Source of the DNA: Chaetoderma sp. LZ-2023a
Taxonomy: Eukaryota; Mollusca; Caudofoveata; Chaetodermatida; Chaetodermatidae
Assembly: GCA_034401795.1 (NCBI GenBank)
Contig: CM067370.1
Span: forward strand, 57,123,717-57,187,716
DNA length: 64,000 bases
Direction: 5' to 3'
In this document: positions 54,537-64,000 of the stretch, piece after piece
How positions within the stretch are numbered: the stretch's first letter is position 1
Layout of the letters: each line of letters starts with the position of its first letter
The notes under the pieces: model-generated
What the model was told of the DNA's origin: nothing
The model's input: only the letters and a program-made list of their open reading frames with translations
The model's database searches: none
Made by a program: the position numbers and the translations under genes

Positions 54537-54573
54537 CTGTGTTAAATGAGTAGCAAGGTTAATAATACAGATG

Positions 54574-54658
54574 TATGATTACTGTATTCTGTGGTTTGTG
54601 GCTGTATTCGTAGATACACCATACAGGCTACAGCTGCAATCAGTCCTTCTTCGCTTTT
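54574..54658 (-). repeat. Very short 3' end of the LINE seen at 28.2 kb
   Basis: Shares GATTACTGTATTCTG, CAGCTGCAATCAGTCC and TTCTTCGCTTTT with 28217-28290 in order. A severely 5'-truncated copy, just upstream of exon a. Confidence 0.75.
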
Positions 54659-56639
54659 AATAGTAATCCCTGTTTAAATCAATGTCTACGATTGTAAATG
54701 AGTATCATTATGAAAGAATGATTTCATCTGTCCCGTCATCTATTTGTTTGTCTATATATTCAATCTCTTTAATAAACATAATATATCTCCCAGCTCCACA
54801 CTCAAGAGATATTCCTGCTCAATCACTCAAACTACCGATCGATCATACAAAGATGCAAATATGCAAACAGGCAAGCAATCAAGCAAGCAAGCATGTAAAC
54901 AAGCAAGCGAGCAAGCAAGCAGACTGACGTACGTGCGGACGGATGTATGGACCGTACGGACGGATGTATGGATGGACGGACGGACGGACGGACGGCAAGA
55001 CAGATGGACATACGGATGGCTAGACGAATGGATGGACAACACGACATATGGGCGGACGGATAGACAGATGCCTAGACAGATGGATGGACGGATGGACGCC
55101 TAGACGGATGGACAGACTGGCGGATAGGCACGAATAAACGGTCCTTGAATTATGGTATGGTACCTATATAAGGTAAAAGTTTATTCATATAATCTATATT
55201 GGAACCTCTGCAAATCGAACCCCACGGGACTAATAAATATGTTGTTTGGCAATGTTTTCGGTTTCCTGATGGTAAATTTCTGTCAGAACTCAATCATGAC
55301 TAACAAATGTATTCAGTTTCGTGGTCTTGGTTTTTAAATTGTCCGAATCTGGATATAAAAGGATCCAGCAAAACAGGTCAATAGATAGAATGCTATGGTA
55401 TGGTATTTGTGACTCAAATCGCGTGTACAATTTGGTTCGCTCGACCTATTTATATATTCTGCTGACCAATAGATTAGGTACCATCATACGGACAAGGCTT
55501 CAAGGCGACTGTGGCGAAACTCATGGGGATATGGGTTAAAACCGCCAACAGACGTGTTTGAATGAAGCTACCTCAATTTATTGTAGTATTAATAGGTTGA
55601 TGAATTTCATTGATAGAAACCCAACTAACTGTATCACTACTAGCTGGTCTTGCTGCAGATGTTGTCTCTATAAGTCCGAATGTACCTTCTACGAGCATAG
55701 CGTCTACTAACTCAACAGAGTCAACACTGAGTCCTAATCACCGTTCTATAACCGTATAACCGTAATACAGACACAGCCATATTATATATCCCGTTCAGCA
55801 AAATCTCCAATCTTGAAGAGTGTCACCAGATCTGTTGCGAGTGCTGCCTTTAATGCGAAGATCACTCACACTCCTGCAGATAAGACTAAGCGCACCCCTA
55901 TCACGTCTGCTAGACCCTGTCGGCGTGGCTGTCTATCAGAAGCTGTAATAAAAAAACTACTAATCCGATTTTGCACAAATTTTAACACAAGGTAAGAACT
56001 TGGCACGCAAGAGGGTTTCCAGATTTTGCCGTGATCCAGATAAAAGAACTGGATCAGATCAAATTCTGTATCTATGAATATCTCGGAAACTAATGGTCGT
56101 GTTTTTGTTCATATTTTGGGTGTGACCATACACTAGAAATACAATGTGACAAAAATGCGATGGCGAGGGTGTGCAATCTCAGATTGCGCTTGTTGTCAAC
56201 TGGGGTGGGTGGGGTGGGATACCGATTAGATGGCATATCAAGGAAAGAAAACACTACCTGACTGGATGATCAGAATTCCAGAGCGTTGTATCAATGTCGT
56301 CTCACACATTGATATGATGAGCTTAGCGTTATGAAGATGATGCTAATTGTGGCATTATGGCAACAAGTAAGTGTAGCTTATCCTGTGATACATGTTCTGA
56401 CTTCTCGGTGCTAGCGAGGATGGATTACTGACTAGACGATTACCATGACTGTATGTAATCTAAATCCGTCATGTAAAACATCTGTCACGGGTAAGCACAC
56501 GTAATATGATCGTTAATTGTAATTATACAGACAATACATTCTTAATTATCACCAAGACCACGTTCGACAAACCACTGATGAGAGATAATAATAATTTCGC
56601 TCTCACGCTTAATACAACACCACGCTAACTAATAGTGTA
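54659..56639. other. No gene; degenerate GACG/GATG tetranucleotide tract at 54870-55125
   Basis: The tract gives long artefact frames on both strands. The missing 5' exons of the ADA2-like gene should be upstream of 54536, but none could be identified here. Confidence 0.5.
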
Positions 56640-57160
56640 GCACTGTTGTACCTAATCGAGGAGCAGGTGTGCACATCAAAACTCCTGAGGGGCATACATC
56701 AACAACATGTGTACCAGTGGTGAAATACTTCTCCAACTATCCAGCAGACGTCCAGGCTCTCATATAAACTGTATCCAAAGTTCTCAACTTAGGCAGAGAC
56801 TCCACATATTGTTTTCCTCTCGGATGCACTGTCAAACCTGCAAGCCATTGCATCAGACAAAATTCCTAGTCCCATGAGAAGACTCTAAGAGGTTGCCAAC
56901 AGGAGACGAGTGGTTCAACTGCAATGGGTTCCGGCTCACTGTGGAAGACCAGGCAGTAAAGCGGCAGATCAGATAGCGAAACTCGAAGAAAAAAAGGGAG
57001 AAAATCAGCCAACAGCTAAAGCAAGAAAAAGCCCTTGTGAAAGCGGTCTTTCAGCCATGGGCAGTAAAGGAGGCAGACAGTTTACTTAAACACTGGCAAC
57101 AGGTTGTTATCATGCGACTGGCCATTGCCGTCCCAATGATCATATGTACAAAAGTAAAAC
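56640..57160 (+). pseudogene. Non-LTR RNase H remnant
   Basis: Plus strand around 56905-56990 reads VVQLQWVPAHCGRPGSKAAD, the RNase H C-terminal motif (W.P.H.G..GNE.AD), preceded by FLSDALSNLQAIAS (catalytic Asp strand). Many stops. It differs from the RNase H of the 31-35 kb element. Confidence 0.75.
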
Positions 57161-58030
57161 AGGTTAGAACAGAGGCGATATATGTGGGCCCTACATTATA
57201 AAACACATCGCCTACATTATATATATATATATAGCCGTGGATCGTGGATTGGCAGCTGCCACTACCCTCTGTTCTAGAACTCCTAGTATATAACTACTCT
57301 GTTCTTAGGTACATATTGGTACCTCATTACATCTAAGCTTCCATACATGCCAAGAACAAATGCTTCACCGGCTGCAGTTATATTACCTGGAGAAAACTTG
57401 GGCTTGTTGAAGACTTGTGTTCAAGTGCAAAGTGCGTGATCATCTTGTTGTCTTTTGAATGGGCCTTTCTTTCCTTTGCGATATTGTGCAAATGTTGTAC
57501 TGTGACTACATGTAGGAAGAACAAGCTGTTAACTATTTCATCCATGACCCACCGCAGTGCCTTTCTATGGTACGCATTCTATGTGTGGGCTTTGTTTCTG
57601 GTTATTAGCATTTTAAGATCTCTATCATGACTTGAGAGGGCACTTAGGAGGACGAGGGCTGTGTCTTCTACTAATTCAGATTTATCAGCAAAATCTGCTA
57701 TACCTGTTGCTGTATATAATGTAGGGCCCACATATATCACCTCTGTTCTAACCTGTTTTACTTGGTGGTAGCCGTGGATCGTGGATTGGCAGCTGCCACC
57801 ACCCTCTGTTCTAGAACTCCTAGTATATAACTACTCTGTTCTTAGGTAATGTAGGGCCCACATATATCGCCTCTGTTCTAACCTGTTTTACTTGGTGGTA
57901 GCCGTGGATCGTGGATTGGCAGCTGCCACCACCATCTGTTCTAGAACTCCTAGTATATAACTACTCTGTTCTTAGGTACATATTGGGTTGGGGTGGGCCC
58001 TACATTATAAAACACATCGCCTACATTATA
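57161..58030. repeat. Composite repeat block next to Polinton copy 2
   Basis: An about 80-bp unit containing GTGGATTGGCAGCTGCCAC and CTGTTCTAGAACTCCTAG occurs at about 57230, 57766 and 57896. A segment with AACAGGTTAGAACAGAGG at 57160 is present inverted at about 57717 and 57845. GCCCTACATTATAAAACACATCG occurs at about 57190 and 57998. No gene is seen between 57313 and 57716. Confidence 0.8.
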
Positions 58031-58075
58031 TAACTTGGCGAGATTGTTGCAGCTTGGTCTTATTAACCATACCAC

Positions 58076-58363
58076 TTATGTCGAGACCGTGGCAGCTCTC
58101 CTTCCTGAGAAGCCAACCCCAGCTCCACGTAGGAAGCTACCACCCACTTCCGAGATGCCAACCCCAGCTTCACGTAGGATGCTACCACCCAGTTCCGAGA
58201 AACACCCCCAGCCAAAGCTAGAAAACGAGTTCGACAGTTTTCTTAAAGTTATAATCCAGGAAAAGAGGGACATATCACCAGGAGCATCCTCATCATTGTC
58301 TTCGTCATAGTCATCCTCATCGTAGTCCTCAACTGGATCCTCGAAAGCTTCCGGTTCATGCAT
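58076..58363 (-). CDS. Acidic protein homologous to 9243 in copy 1
   Basis: Starts MHEPEAFEDPVEDYDED at ATG 58363. The acidic tract is followed by a stretch without similarity to copy 1. The opposite strand also carries an open frame with Pro-rich repeats (58035-58310), so which strand codes beyond the acidic region is unclear. Confidence 0.45.
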   Translation of the reverse strand: MHEPEAFEDPVEDYDEDDYDEDNDEDAPGDMSLFSWIITLRKLSNSFSSFGWGCFSELGGSILREAGVGISEVGGSFLRGAGVGFSGRRAATVST

Positions 58364-58416
58364 TGCTTGTAGGTCCTGCTGACTATATGGGGAATTTAAA
58401 CTCGCTATATATAGAC
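58364..58416. promoter_or_regulatory. Divergent TTTAAA/TATA block, copy 2
   Basis: Plus: TTTAAA (58395-58400), CTCGC, TATATATA, then ATG 58417. Minus: TTTAAATTCCCC, ATATAG, then ATG 58363. Confidence 0.65.
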
Positions 58417-58796
58417 ATGGCATCTGCAATCTTGAATGCATGCATGTTTGCATTGGCGAACTGGGGTCTCAGCTTCGCCGACCATAAGGCAGAGAGGAAG
58501 AGAGAAAACGCCATAACCAGGTGATAGAGAAGCTGCCTAAGGAGAAGTTTGAGTACAGCAAGGCACTCGAACATATACACCAAAGGGAGGCATTCCGACG
58601 GCAACAGAAGGCTCAAGCCACCCGGAACATCCAAGATGCTGATGCGAGTCTCGATGAGTACTACGAAACTGTAAAGCTCTCTGAGCCGACGCTCGACTAT
58701 GTGGTATCATCAGGTCAGAAGACAGCCGATGCCATAGTAGTGGCTACTGTAGTAGCAGTTATAGCTGGTGGAGTTAAACTCCCTATACATAGCTGA
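58417..58796 (+). pseudogene. MASAIL coiled-coil/TM protein, copy 2
   Basis: ATG 58417 opens MASAILNACMFALANWG; after one frameshift near 58520 the frame continues KLPKEKFEYSKALEH to a C-terminal hydrophobic helix (AIVVATVVAVIAGGV). This is the contiguous version of a gene that is split and inverted in copy 1. Confidence 0.7.
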
Positions 58797-58829
58797 GGCT
58801 CACAGAGCTACCAGCTGAATACCTCTATT

Positions 58830-59475
58830 TTGTGAGAAGTGAACCTTGCTATGTCCAAAGTACAGCACCGTTATTCCGACCGGGCGAGTGGCCCATCGTT
58901 CTCCGAACAGGCTCGCAATATGAAATCATTCCTATCAGACAGGCTTGCACCCAGCTCATGGAGGATTCGTCTCACCATGTAGTACACATGAAATCTGAAA
59001 CAGCTGGCAATGGGCACAGCGTCGGGGGTATCAGAATATGAGTGCAGCAAACCTGCGCCAACACTGCATCCTGCCGTGGCACACTACATGGCAAAGTTCA
59101 GCTGTTGGTTCCAGAACGAGAGATTCGGGCCTGCCATCCATGTATGGGCTTTCTTCGCATCCTTGATGGTGATTGCAAGGTTGGTCAGTGGTCGTGGATT
59201 GATGGAGAAGGTGATGCGGGACAGCCCATTGACTGTGATTGAAATAGGTGTTAGGTCCGGTATGTCATCCAGGAGACCACGTATCGAGCGGGTCCAGAGT
59301 GTACCCAGGAGGGGCAGTTAGCTCTGGTCGATTGTCGTGAGGTTCGTCGGGAAGGCCATCTATAGTAGTCATCTTAAAGCCGTTGTTCCAGCCACGGACG
59401 CAACATAGTATTTGACACTGTAGAGATCTTTGATGCAGATCCGGCACAGCATCTCTTTTTTTTTAACTCCTCCAT
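58830..59475 (-). pseudogene. 5' part of the 447-aa Polinton protein, copy 2
   Basis: MEEL start at ATG 59475, an A9 run that shifts frame, then TTIDGLPDEPHDNRPELTAP matching copy 1. Later parts match with stops (HVWAFFASLMV opposite-strand frames are shadows). The 3' half is deleted. Confidence 0.7.
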
Positions 59476-59509
59476 GTCCACCCGCCTGCTGGAGCCTTTG
59501 AGGTATTGC

Positions 59510-59921
59510 TAGCGCACTTTGGGTTTCTCTGTGCGGTACATGGTTTGGAGCTTCAATATATGGTGGTACTCTTCATCACTGACCTTCCCATCCTCGAGAG
59601 CTGGTGGCCAGGACAGTAGTGGCAAGGGGCACACCACCCTGTGGGATAGAGACGATAGCACCCATCCCTGTAGTGAGGGTGGCAATGGCTGTCACACCAC
59701 CACTGGCTCCAATCACACCCCGCAGCTGTGGTTGTACATGCTAAACTGGTGTAGGCTGTTTTATATGGCTTGCATGTTCTGCTGTAGTTTTCTGTCTCAT
59801 GAACAAGAATCTGTCTGATGGTGTCAATCTGCTGGAGCCACCAGCCGTGTACTGTACCACCCTCCTCAGGTGCTAATTCGGGATATAGTTCAGGCTGCTT
59901 TTGCCACTCCGATTTAGTCAT
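59510..59921 (-). pseudogene. MxKSEW small TM protein, copy 2
   Basis: MTKSEWQKQPELYPEL start at ATG 59921; the hydrophobic C-terminal region is out of frame and degraded. Confidence 0.65.
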
Positions 59922-59945
59922 TGGTATATATATATGGCTTAAACT
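59922..59945 (-). promoter_or_regulatory. TTTAAGCC-TATATATATA block, copy 2
   Basis: Minus strand: GTTTAAGCC, then ATATATATATACC, then ATG 59921. Same position as 16280-16300 in copy 1. Confidence 0.65.
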
Positions 59946-59959
59946 CGTGCTAGCACTGT

Positions 59960-60503
59960 ATCATCTGTAGGATCTGTTGATAAGTCATTGTGGAATTCAT
60001 CTTGGAAAGCCTGGCAATGCGTGTGAGCTGCTTGGTGCGAAGGCTACCTCCCTCAAACAGACACCATCCAGCTGTCAGAACGACATGTCTGGGGCCAGTA
60101 GCTTGTGCAGCCATGACATCTGGAATGTCACCTTGTCACTCTAATGGTACGACCGCAGTTGGTGACATTTCTTGGATTTATACTTCTTCACCCTCTCCTC
60201 TTTCCACTGTTCTACAGACTCATCACCAGTGATATGATCACATGAATCATAGAAGTTTGGCCCTACGATGCCCTCCTTCTGCCGGAAGAGGCTCTCCCAT
60301 TCTTGGACAGAGTTGTAGTCCCTTCGTCTCCTTGCCTCTCTGGCATTCTGTTCATACCAGCTCACCCACTGCAGTTGCTCGCCTTCTTCTCGACAACGCA
60401 TTTCCTGTACCGCTATATCTGCCATCCCGGTGGTGTGTGGCTGCTCTATCTCCTTTTTCAACATCTCGGCGAATGCCTGATAGGTCTGATATGATATCGT
60501 CAT
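59960..60503 (-). pseudogene. Coiled-coil protein, copy 2
   Basis: MTISYQTYQAFAEMLKKE start at ATG 60503 aligns with the 193-aa gene of copy 1. The Gln/Glu/Arg coiled coil is kept; frame ends at 60141 and the C-terminal domain continues only in broken form to about 59960. Confidence 0.65.
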
Positions 60504-60545
60504 GATGGGGGATAGGTCAATATGCAGTAGCAGCATAAACTCTAA

Positions 60546-60884
60546 TTAGGCATCCGACAGTCCATCCATGCTGGCATATAGACTAATGGCGGAGCTGCCA
60601 AACCGGTGATTTACGTGGGTGAACATGTTGGGGCTGATTGCTTTCCACAGTTTGCTGGTGGCTCCTGTCAGATATTCTATCACGTCTAACCCGACTTCAG
60701 TCATTGAACTGTGGTAGGTACTTCCCAGTGGCGGATGTAGCACATCGGCATGTACGTACGTGGTGGAATGCTGAGCTCCCTTGAAGAGAACCCATTCTAT
60801 GCGATACTGAACCGCATGTGTACCAACTAGAGATGGTCTGATGACATTCTCCCCATTTTGGAGTAGCAATCAGACAATCGACAT
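60546..60884 (-). pseudogene. 107-aa Polinton protein, copy 2
   Basis: From ATG 60884 the frame slips early, then is open to 60546 (NGENVIRPSLVGTHAVQYRI...ISLYASMDGLSDA). It gives the length of the gene that is broken in copy 1. Confidence 0.65.
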
Positions 60885-60925
60885 GGCTATACACTCCATT
60901 TAAACCCTATATATTTATATATATA
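60885..60925. promoter_or_regulatory. Divergent TTTAAA promoter block, copy 2
   Basis: TTTAAACC (60899-60906) then TATATA on the plus strand to ATG 60926. On the minus strand GGTTTAAATGGAG, TATAGCC, ATG 60884. Confidence 0.7.
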
Positions 60926-61905
60926 ATGGAGCCTATATTTGCTCACTCAACCGGTCTAGCTGATTTCGTGGACGTGTACAACGTTGATGCTGCCAAGGTT
61001 AAGGAAAGCAATGGCAAGTCGTTCGTCCTCCAATATGGAGCAGACTCCCGGGCATCTCCTTCCATCCCATTTGTGGCGATGGTGTAGAGCTGCTCACTGA
61101 CCTAAAGGATGTCTCAAAGGAACGTCTGGGCCGAGAGACAGAGAGAGATGGGGACAAAATAGTGTTCCTCTATGACTTCCCGAAGAAGAAGTTCATCCGC
61201 CACCCCCTGATAGAACAGGCACCAGACAAGGTTGAGGATGTTAACAATTTGGATGCTGATCTCAGCTTTCATGTTTTAGAGCTGACTGTGAAGCATGCCC
61301 CACCGATGTTAAATGATGGTTTGGTGTTGACCCTGGCAAAACAGCTGCGGGTAGTTTTAAAAAAGAACGTGGTGTGGTATTATGCTGGACCTGGTGGTAA
61401 GTGGCGAGCGTGGGTGCCACTATATAGACCTGCAGTGATTATTGACCTGGAGGTCACCCCACTCTCCACCGTTGTGAAGAAGGATGGCACAATCCGGAAG
61501 CTTTTTAACAGGGGGACATTTTTCCTGACCTATATAGGATGGGGCACAGCTCTAGTTGCAGTGGATCATATGATTGGGGTCACTTGAGGAAAGCTCCTGC
61601 TTCGTCGTCCCTTTGATGGACTAGAGGAAGCTATCAATATTCAGGAGGGTGTCTTATGGATAGAGGGTGTGTCGCACTCTTCGAATGCGAAGGGCTCAGT
61701 GAAGTTGCTCGAGCGTATCGGGCTCATAGGTCCGCAAACAACACCCATTGTGCTAGAGTTGCAGCTTCTAGTGGGTGGTAAAGTGAAGCAGCTAAGCCCG
61801 GCCCCAGATGGGATGAAGATCAGCATCGAGGATGGCACAGGACTCGATATGACACATATATTTTTCGAGGTGTTCACCTTGTTCGGTTTAACCCTCCATA
61901 TATAG
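60926..61905 (+). pseudogene. Full-length end gene (about 325 codons), copy 2
   Basis: Starts MEPIFAHSTGLADF, shifts frame near 61050, then follows copy 1 closely (YDFPKKKF, VWYYAGPGGKWRAW, LEVTPLSTV). It continues through a hydrophobic segment (FFLTYIGWGTALVAV), an in-frame TGA at 61585 and a further about 100 residues (TTPIVLELQLLVGGK) to the stop at 61905. Copy 1 lacks everything after PLSTV. Confidence 0.75.
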
Positions 61906-61912
61906 AGCCGAC
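61885..61912 (+). promoter_or_regulatory. TTTAACCC-TATATA block before the secreted-type gene
   Basis: GGTTTAACCC, four bases, ATATATA (61898-61904), then ATG 61913. It overlaps the end of the preceding gene. Confidence 0.65.
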
Positions 61913-62369
61913 ATGCTAACACCACTATTACTTGTATCTGTTCTCGTTGCCATGGTACTGAGTGTGGATGCCAGGACGATTGAGACAGCCATGATATTAG
62001 ATGCCAAGTGGGCCCACTTCCGAGACGAGCCCCAGTACAATCCCTTTGAAAATAAATATCTATGACCGATTTCACCCACGTCAGGAAATTGAATCTACTT
62101 GCCACTTCTATGGTGTAGAAAGGGTAGGGCGGGGTTGTCTGCAGCCGCAGTTCCAGCTACATCACCAGATCCTCTGTGTCACATGTGAGCATGCCAGACT
62201 CTGCCATGGTGCAGACGGTAGGCACTTTAACGTTTTGCCAAGTGAGCTTTGCCAAGGCAGCTGGAAGGGCCTATGTGTAATCCCCTCATGTCGATGTGAC
62301 ACCGGTCGTGACTACATGTTTGTTAGATATGGAGACAGTCGGAATGACAGGCGTGGCATGTATTTGTGA
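61913..62369 (+). pseudogene. Signal-peptide, Cys-rich protein at the Polinton end
   Basis: ATG 61913 opens MLTPLLLVSVLVAMVLSVDA, a good signal peptide with cleavage after DA, then an acidic/aromatic stretch to a stop at 62063. A second frame takes over (about 62040-62369) and supplies nine Cys, including CVTCEHARLC and CRCDTG, before its own stop. One frameshift explains the split. Its promoter block matches the element's, so it is probably Polinton cargo. No family recognised. Confidence 0.6.
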
Positions 62370-62384
62370 TCCAGCATTTTGTCT

Positions 62385-62749
62385 ATAATCATCAGCATCA
62401 TCAATCAACAATCATCATCAACTTCATCATCATCATAATAATCATCATCAATCATCATAATCCTCAAGTTCATCATCATCATAATCATCATCATCAACTT
62501 CATCATCATCATCAGCATCATCAATCATCATAATCATCAACTTCATCATCATCATAATCATCATCATCATCAATCATCAACTTCATCATCATCATCATCA
62601 TCATCCTCATCATCATCATCATCAATCATCAACTTCATCATCATCATAATCATCATCATCATCAATCATAATCAACTTCATCATCATCAGCATCATCAAT
62701 CATCATAATTATCAACTTCATCATCATCATAATCATCATCATCAATCAT

Positions 62750-62781
<32 letters not shown>

Positions 62782-63003
62782 ACTTCATCATCAATCATCA
62801 TCATTATAATCATCAACTTCATCATAATCAACTTCATCATCATCATCATCATCAATCATCATAATTATCAACTTTATCATCATCATAATCACCATCATCA
62901 TCAATCATAATCATCATCCTCATCATCATCATCAACTTCATCATCAATCATCATCATCAATCATCATCATCATCATCAATCATCATCATCATCATCATCA
63001 TCA
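62385..63003. repeat. (ATC)n microsatellite, about 620 bp
   Basis: CAT/ATC trinucleotides with interspersed AACTTCATC and AATCATC variants. Confidence 0.97.
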
Positions 63004-63039
63004 AGTTGTCCAGCATGCTCTACTATCTGCAATAACAAC

Positions 63040-63120
63040 ACACAGCAAGATTTGAACCAGCGATTTAAGTGTAATTCAACATATAATCCAATGCATTAGC
63101 TTTCTTGGCTATGTATGCAT
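63040..63120 (-). repeat. tRNA-like SINE head, copy A
   Basis: Minus strand has a box A-like CATAGCCAAGAAAGC and box B-like GGTTCAAATCTTG about 45 bases apart. Shares TTGAATTACACTT with copy B. Not a foldable canonical tRNA. Confidence 0.5.
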
Positions 63121-63309
63121 TAAACAAAGTTACCTAAATTTAGCTGATAACCTGTTATGCGTGTCTATGATATGAATATCCTAAGAAAAAATCTGTACAC
63201 ATGTATATCGGCTAGGTCTATATATCTTTTGTAGCAGTATTGTCGTCTGTAGGTGTTTTATGATGATAGAATTAATTTTTACATGATTGGGAATAATATT
63301 TCACTAATA

Positions 63310-63400
63310 ATACATAGCGAGATTTGAACTGGCGATTTTCAAGTGTAATTCAACATGTAAACAAAGCAGCATATTAGCTATCTGAGCTATGCAGTTATTA
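63310..63400 (-). repeat. tRNA-like SINE head, copy B
   Basis: Minus strand: CATAGCTCAGATAGCTAAT, then TTGAATTACACTTG and AGTTCAAATCTCGCTATG. Closely related to copy A. Confidence 0.55.
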
Positions 63401-63624
63401 TTTGCAAATTCATACCTGTTTCACAGAGCAGAGGGAATATATACCTACAGATTACAATCAGTAATGCCAGCATATATATTTATATATTTACATAAATTAT
63501 AGACTGTTGTCAATAATTTCAAAATGTAGTTATCAGTGTGTTATCAATCCGATTGATCTGTTTGCTATTATTGCACAACAATTCATAAATGATAAATATC
63601 ATTATTTGTAATCTAATTATCGGT

Positions 63625-63702
63625 TCCCCATTGGCTCAATTGATAAAAGCGCTGAATTCTAATAAAAAAAAACATGGTTCAAATCTCTCAAAAGACCTCA
63701 GA
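63625..63702 (+). repeat. tRNA-like module, copy C
   Basis: TGGCTCAATTGATAAAAGC (box A-like) and GGTTCAAATCTC (box B-like), with a T-stem-like spacing but an A-run in the anticodon arm. A different family from A and B; a degenerate tRNA or SINE head. Confidence 0.45.
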
Positions 63703-64000
63703 TAGATGGTACCAAGTTCGAAAAGTGCGCACTAGTGTAGTGGTGTAATGACAGAAATAGGAGCGATGAGGGAGCCCACACTGTGGGATGAAGCACTAAA
63801 AAAACCCGCAAAATGAGAGATGAGAGAAGAGAGAGAGAGAGAGGCCATCGATGCTGCGGGGTTTTTCCCCAGTTTTTGGGTTTTTTAGTTTTTCTAGGTT
63901 TTTTTCGTTTGCTGCAATGTTATCAAGTCTCTGTATGTAATGTGGTTGATCACAGGTGATCGGTATATCACTAAATAACGAGCTAGTGTGGCATTATCAG
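63703..64000. other. No gene; purine and T-rich low complexity
   Basis: (GA)n near 63817-63842 and T-runs at 63865-63910. Confidence 0.5.

Larger units (their letters stand above)
58031..62369. mobile_element. Maverick/Polinton, copy 2, partial and rearranged
   Basis: Repeats the right-hand gene order of copy 1: MASAIL gene, 447-aa protein (5' part), MxKSEW gene, coiled-coil gene, the 107-aa gene and the divergent MEPIFAH gene, with the same promoter blocks. PolB, integrase, ATPase and the block between are missing. No terminal repeats were identified; it abuts a repeat block on the left and (ATC)n on the right. Confidence 0.85.

Noticed and set aside
54744..55103. 119-aa Arg/Asp-rich ORF and its opposite-strand partners
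   Set aside because: They translate a degenerate tetranucleotide repeat.
58830..59321. Plus-strand ORFs in Polinton copy 2
   Set aside because: Shadows of the minus-strand homologue of the 447-aa protein.
63625..63702. A functional tRNA gene
   Set aside because: The anticodon arm is an A-run and the acceptor stem does not pair; only the A and B box-like parts are present.

Overview
This is non-coding-rich metazoan DNA, probably from a marine invertebrate; the species cannot be fixed from sequence. The evidence is a multi-exon, GT-AG spliced ADA2/ADGF gene, long (TA)n, (ATT)n, (GTT)n and (ATC)n microsatellites, and a dense, nested population of transposons (Ty3/gypsy, non-LTR, Tc1 and Maverick/Polinton).

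Left part (about 0.3-22.8 kb): a degenerate gypsy-like element on the minus strand, with diverged direct LTRs near 304-543 and 22498-22761, is split inside its reverse transcriptase by an about 18.7 kb Maverick/Polinton. The Polinton is bounded by inverted repeats of about 450 bp (1477-1941 and 19784-20230). It carries protein-primed-type DNA polymerase B, an rve integrase, a packaging-type ATPase and about a dozen small or unassigned proteins. PolB, integrase, ATPase and several others carry stops or frameshifts, while ORFs of 76, 170, 159, 193 and 185 aa remain open. Nearly every gene is preceded by a TTTAAnCC-spacer-TATA block, often shared by divergent genes. Tandem arrays abut the outermost genes on both sides.

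Middle: an apparently complete Tc1-type transposon with identical 24-bp terminal repeats sits in a (TA)n tract (23563-25219). A diverged satellite (27.5-29.3 kb) is split by a LINE 3' fragment with a 10-bp target duplication. An RNase H-bearing non-LTR element occupies 31133-35045 with a 13-bp target duplication.

Host gene: six exons of an adenosine deaminase of the ADA2/ADGF family run on the minus strand from 54536 to 36481 and join in frame with consistent phases. They encode about 333 residues, including the HAGET, GHGF and SSDD motifs, a stop codon and a poly(A) signal. The N-terminal exons were not found. Its introns hold a gypsy element with both LTRs, a dead Tc1 copy, hairpin repeats and microsatellites, two of which touch splice sites.

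Right part: a non-LTR RNase H remnant, a repeat block, then a second, shorter and rearranged Polinton copy (58.0-62.4 kb). It repeats the right-hand gene order of the first copy and keeps two distal pieces missing there: the C-terminal half of the end gene and a signal-peptide, Cys-rich gene. A 0.6 kb (ATC)n tract and three tRNA-like SINE modules end the window.
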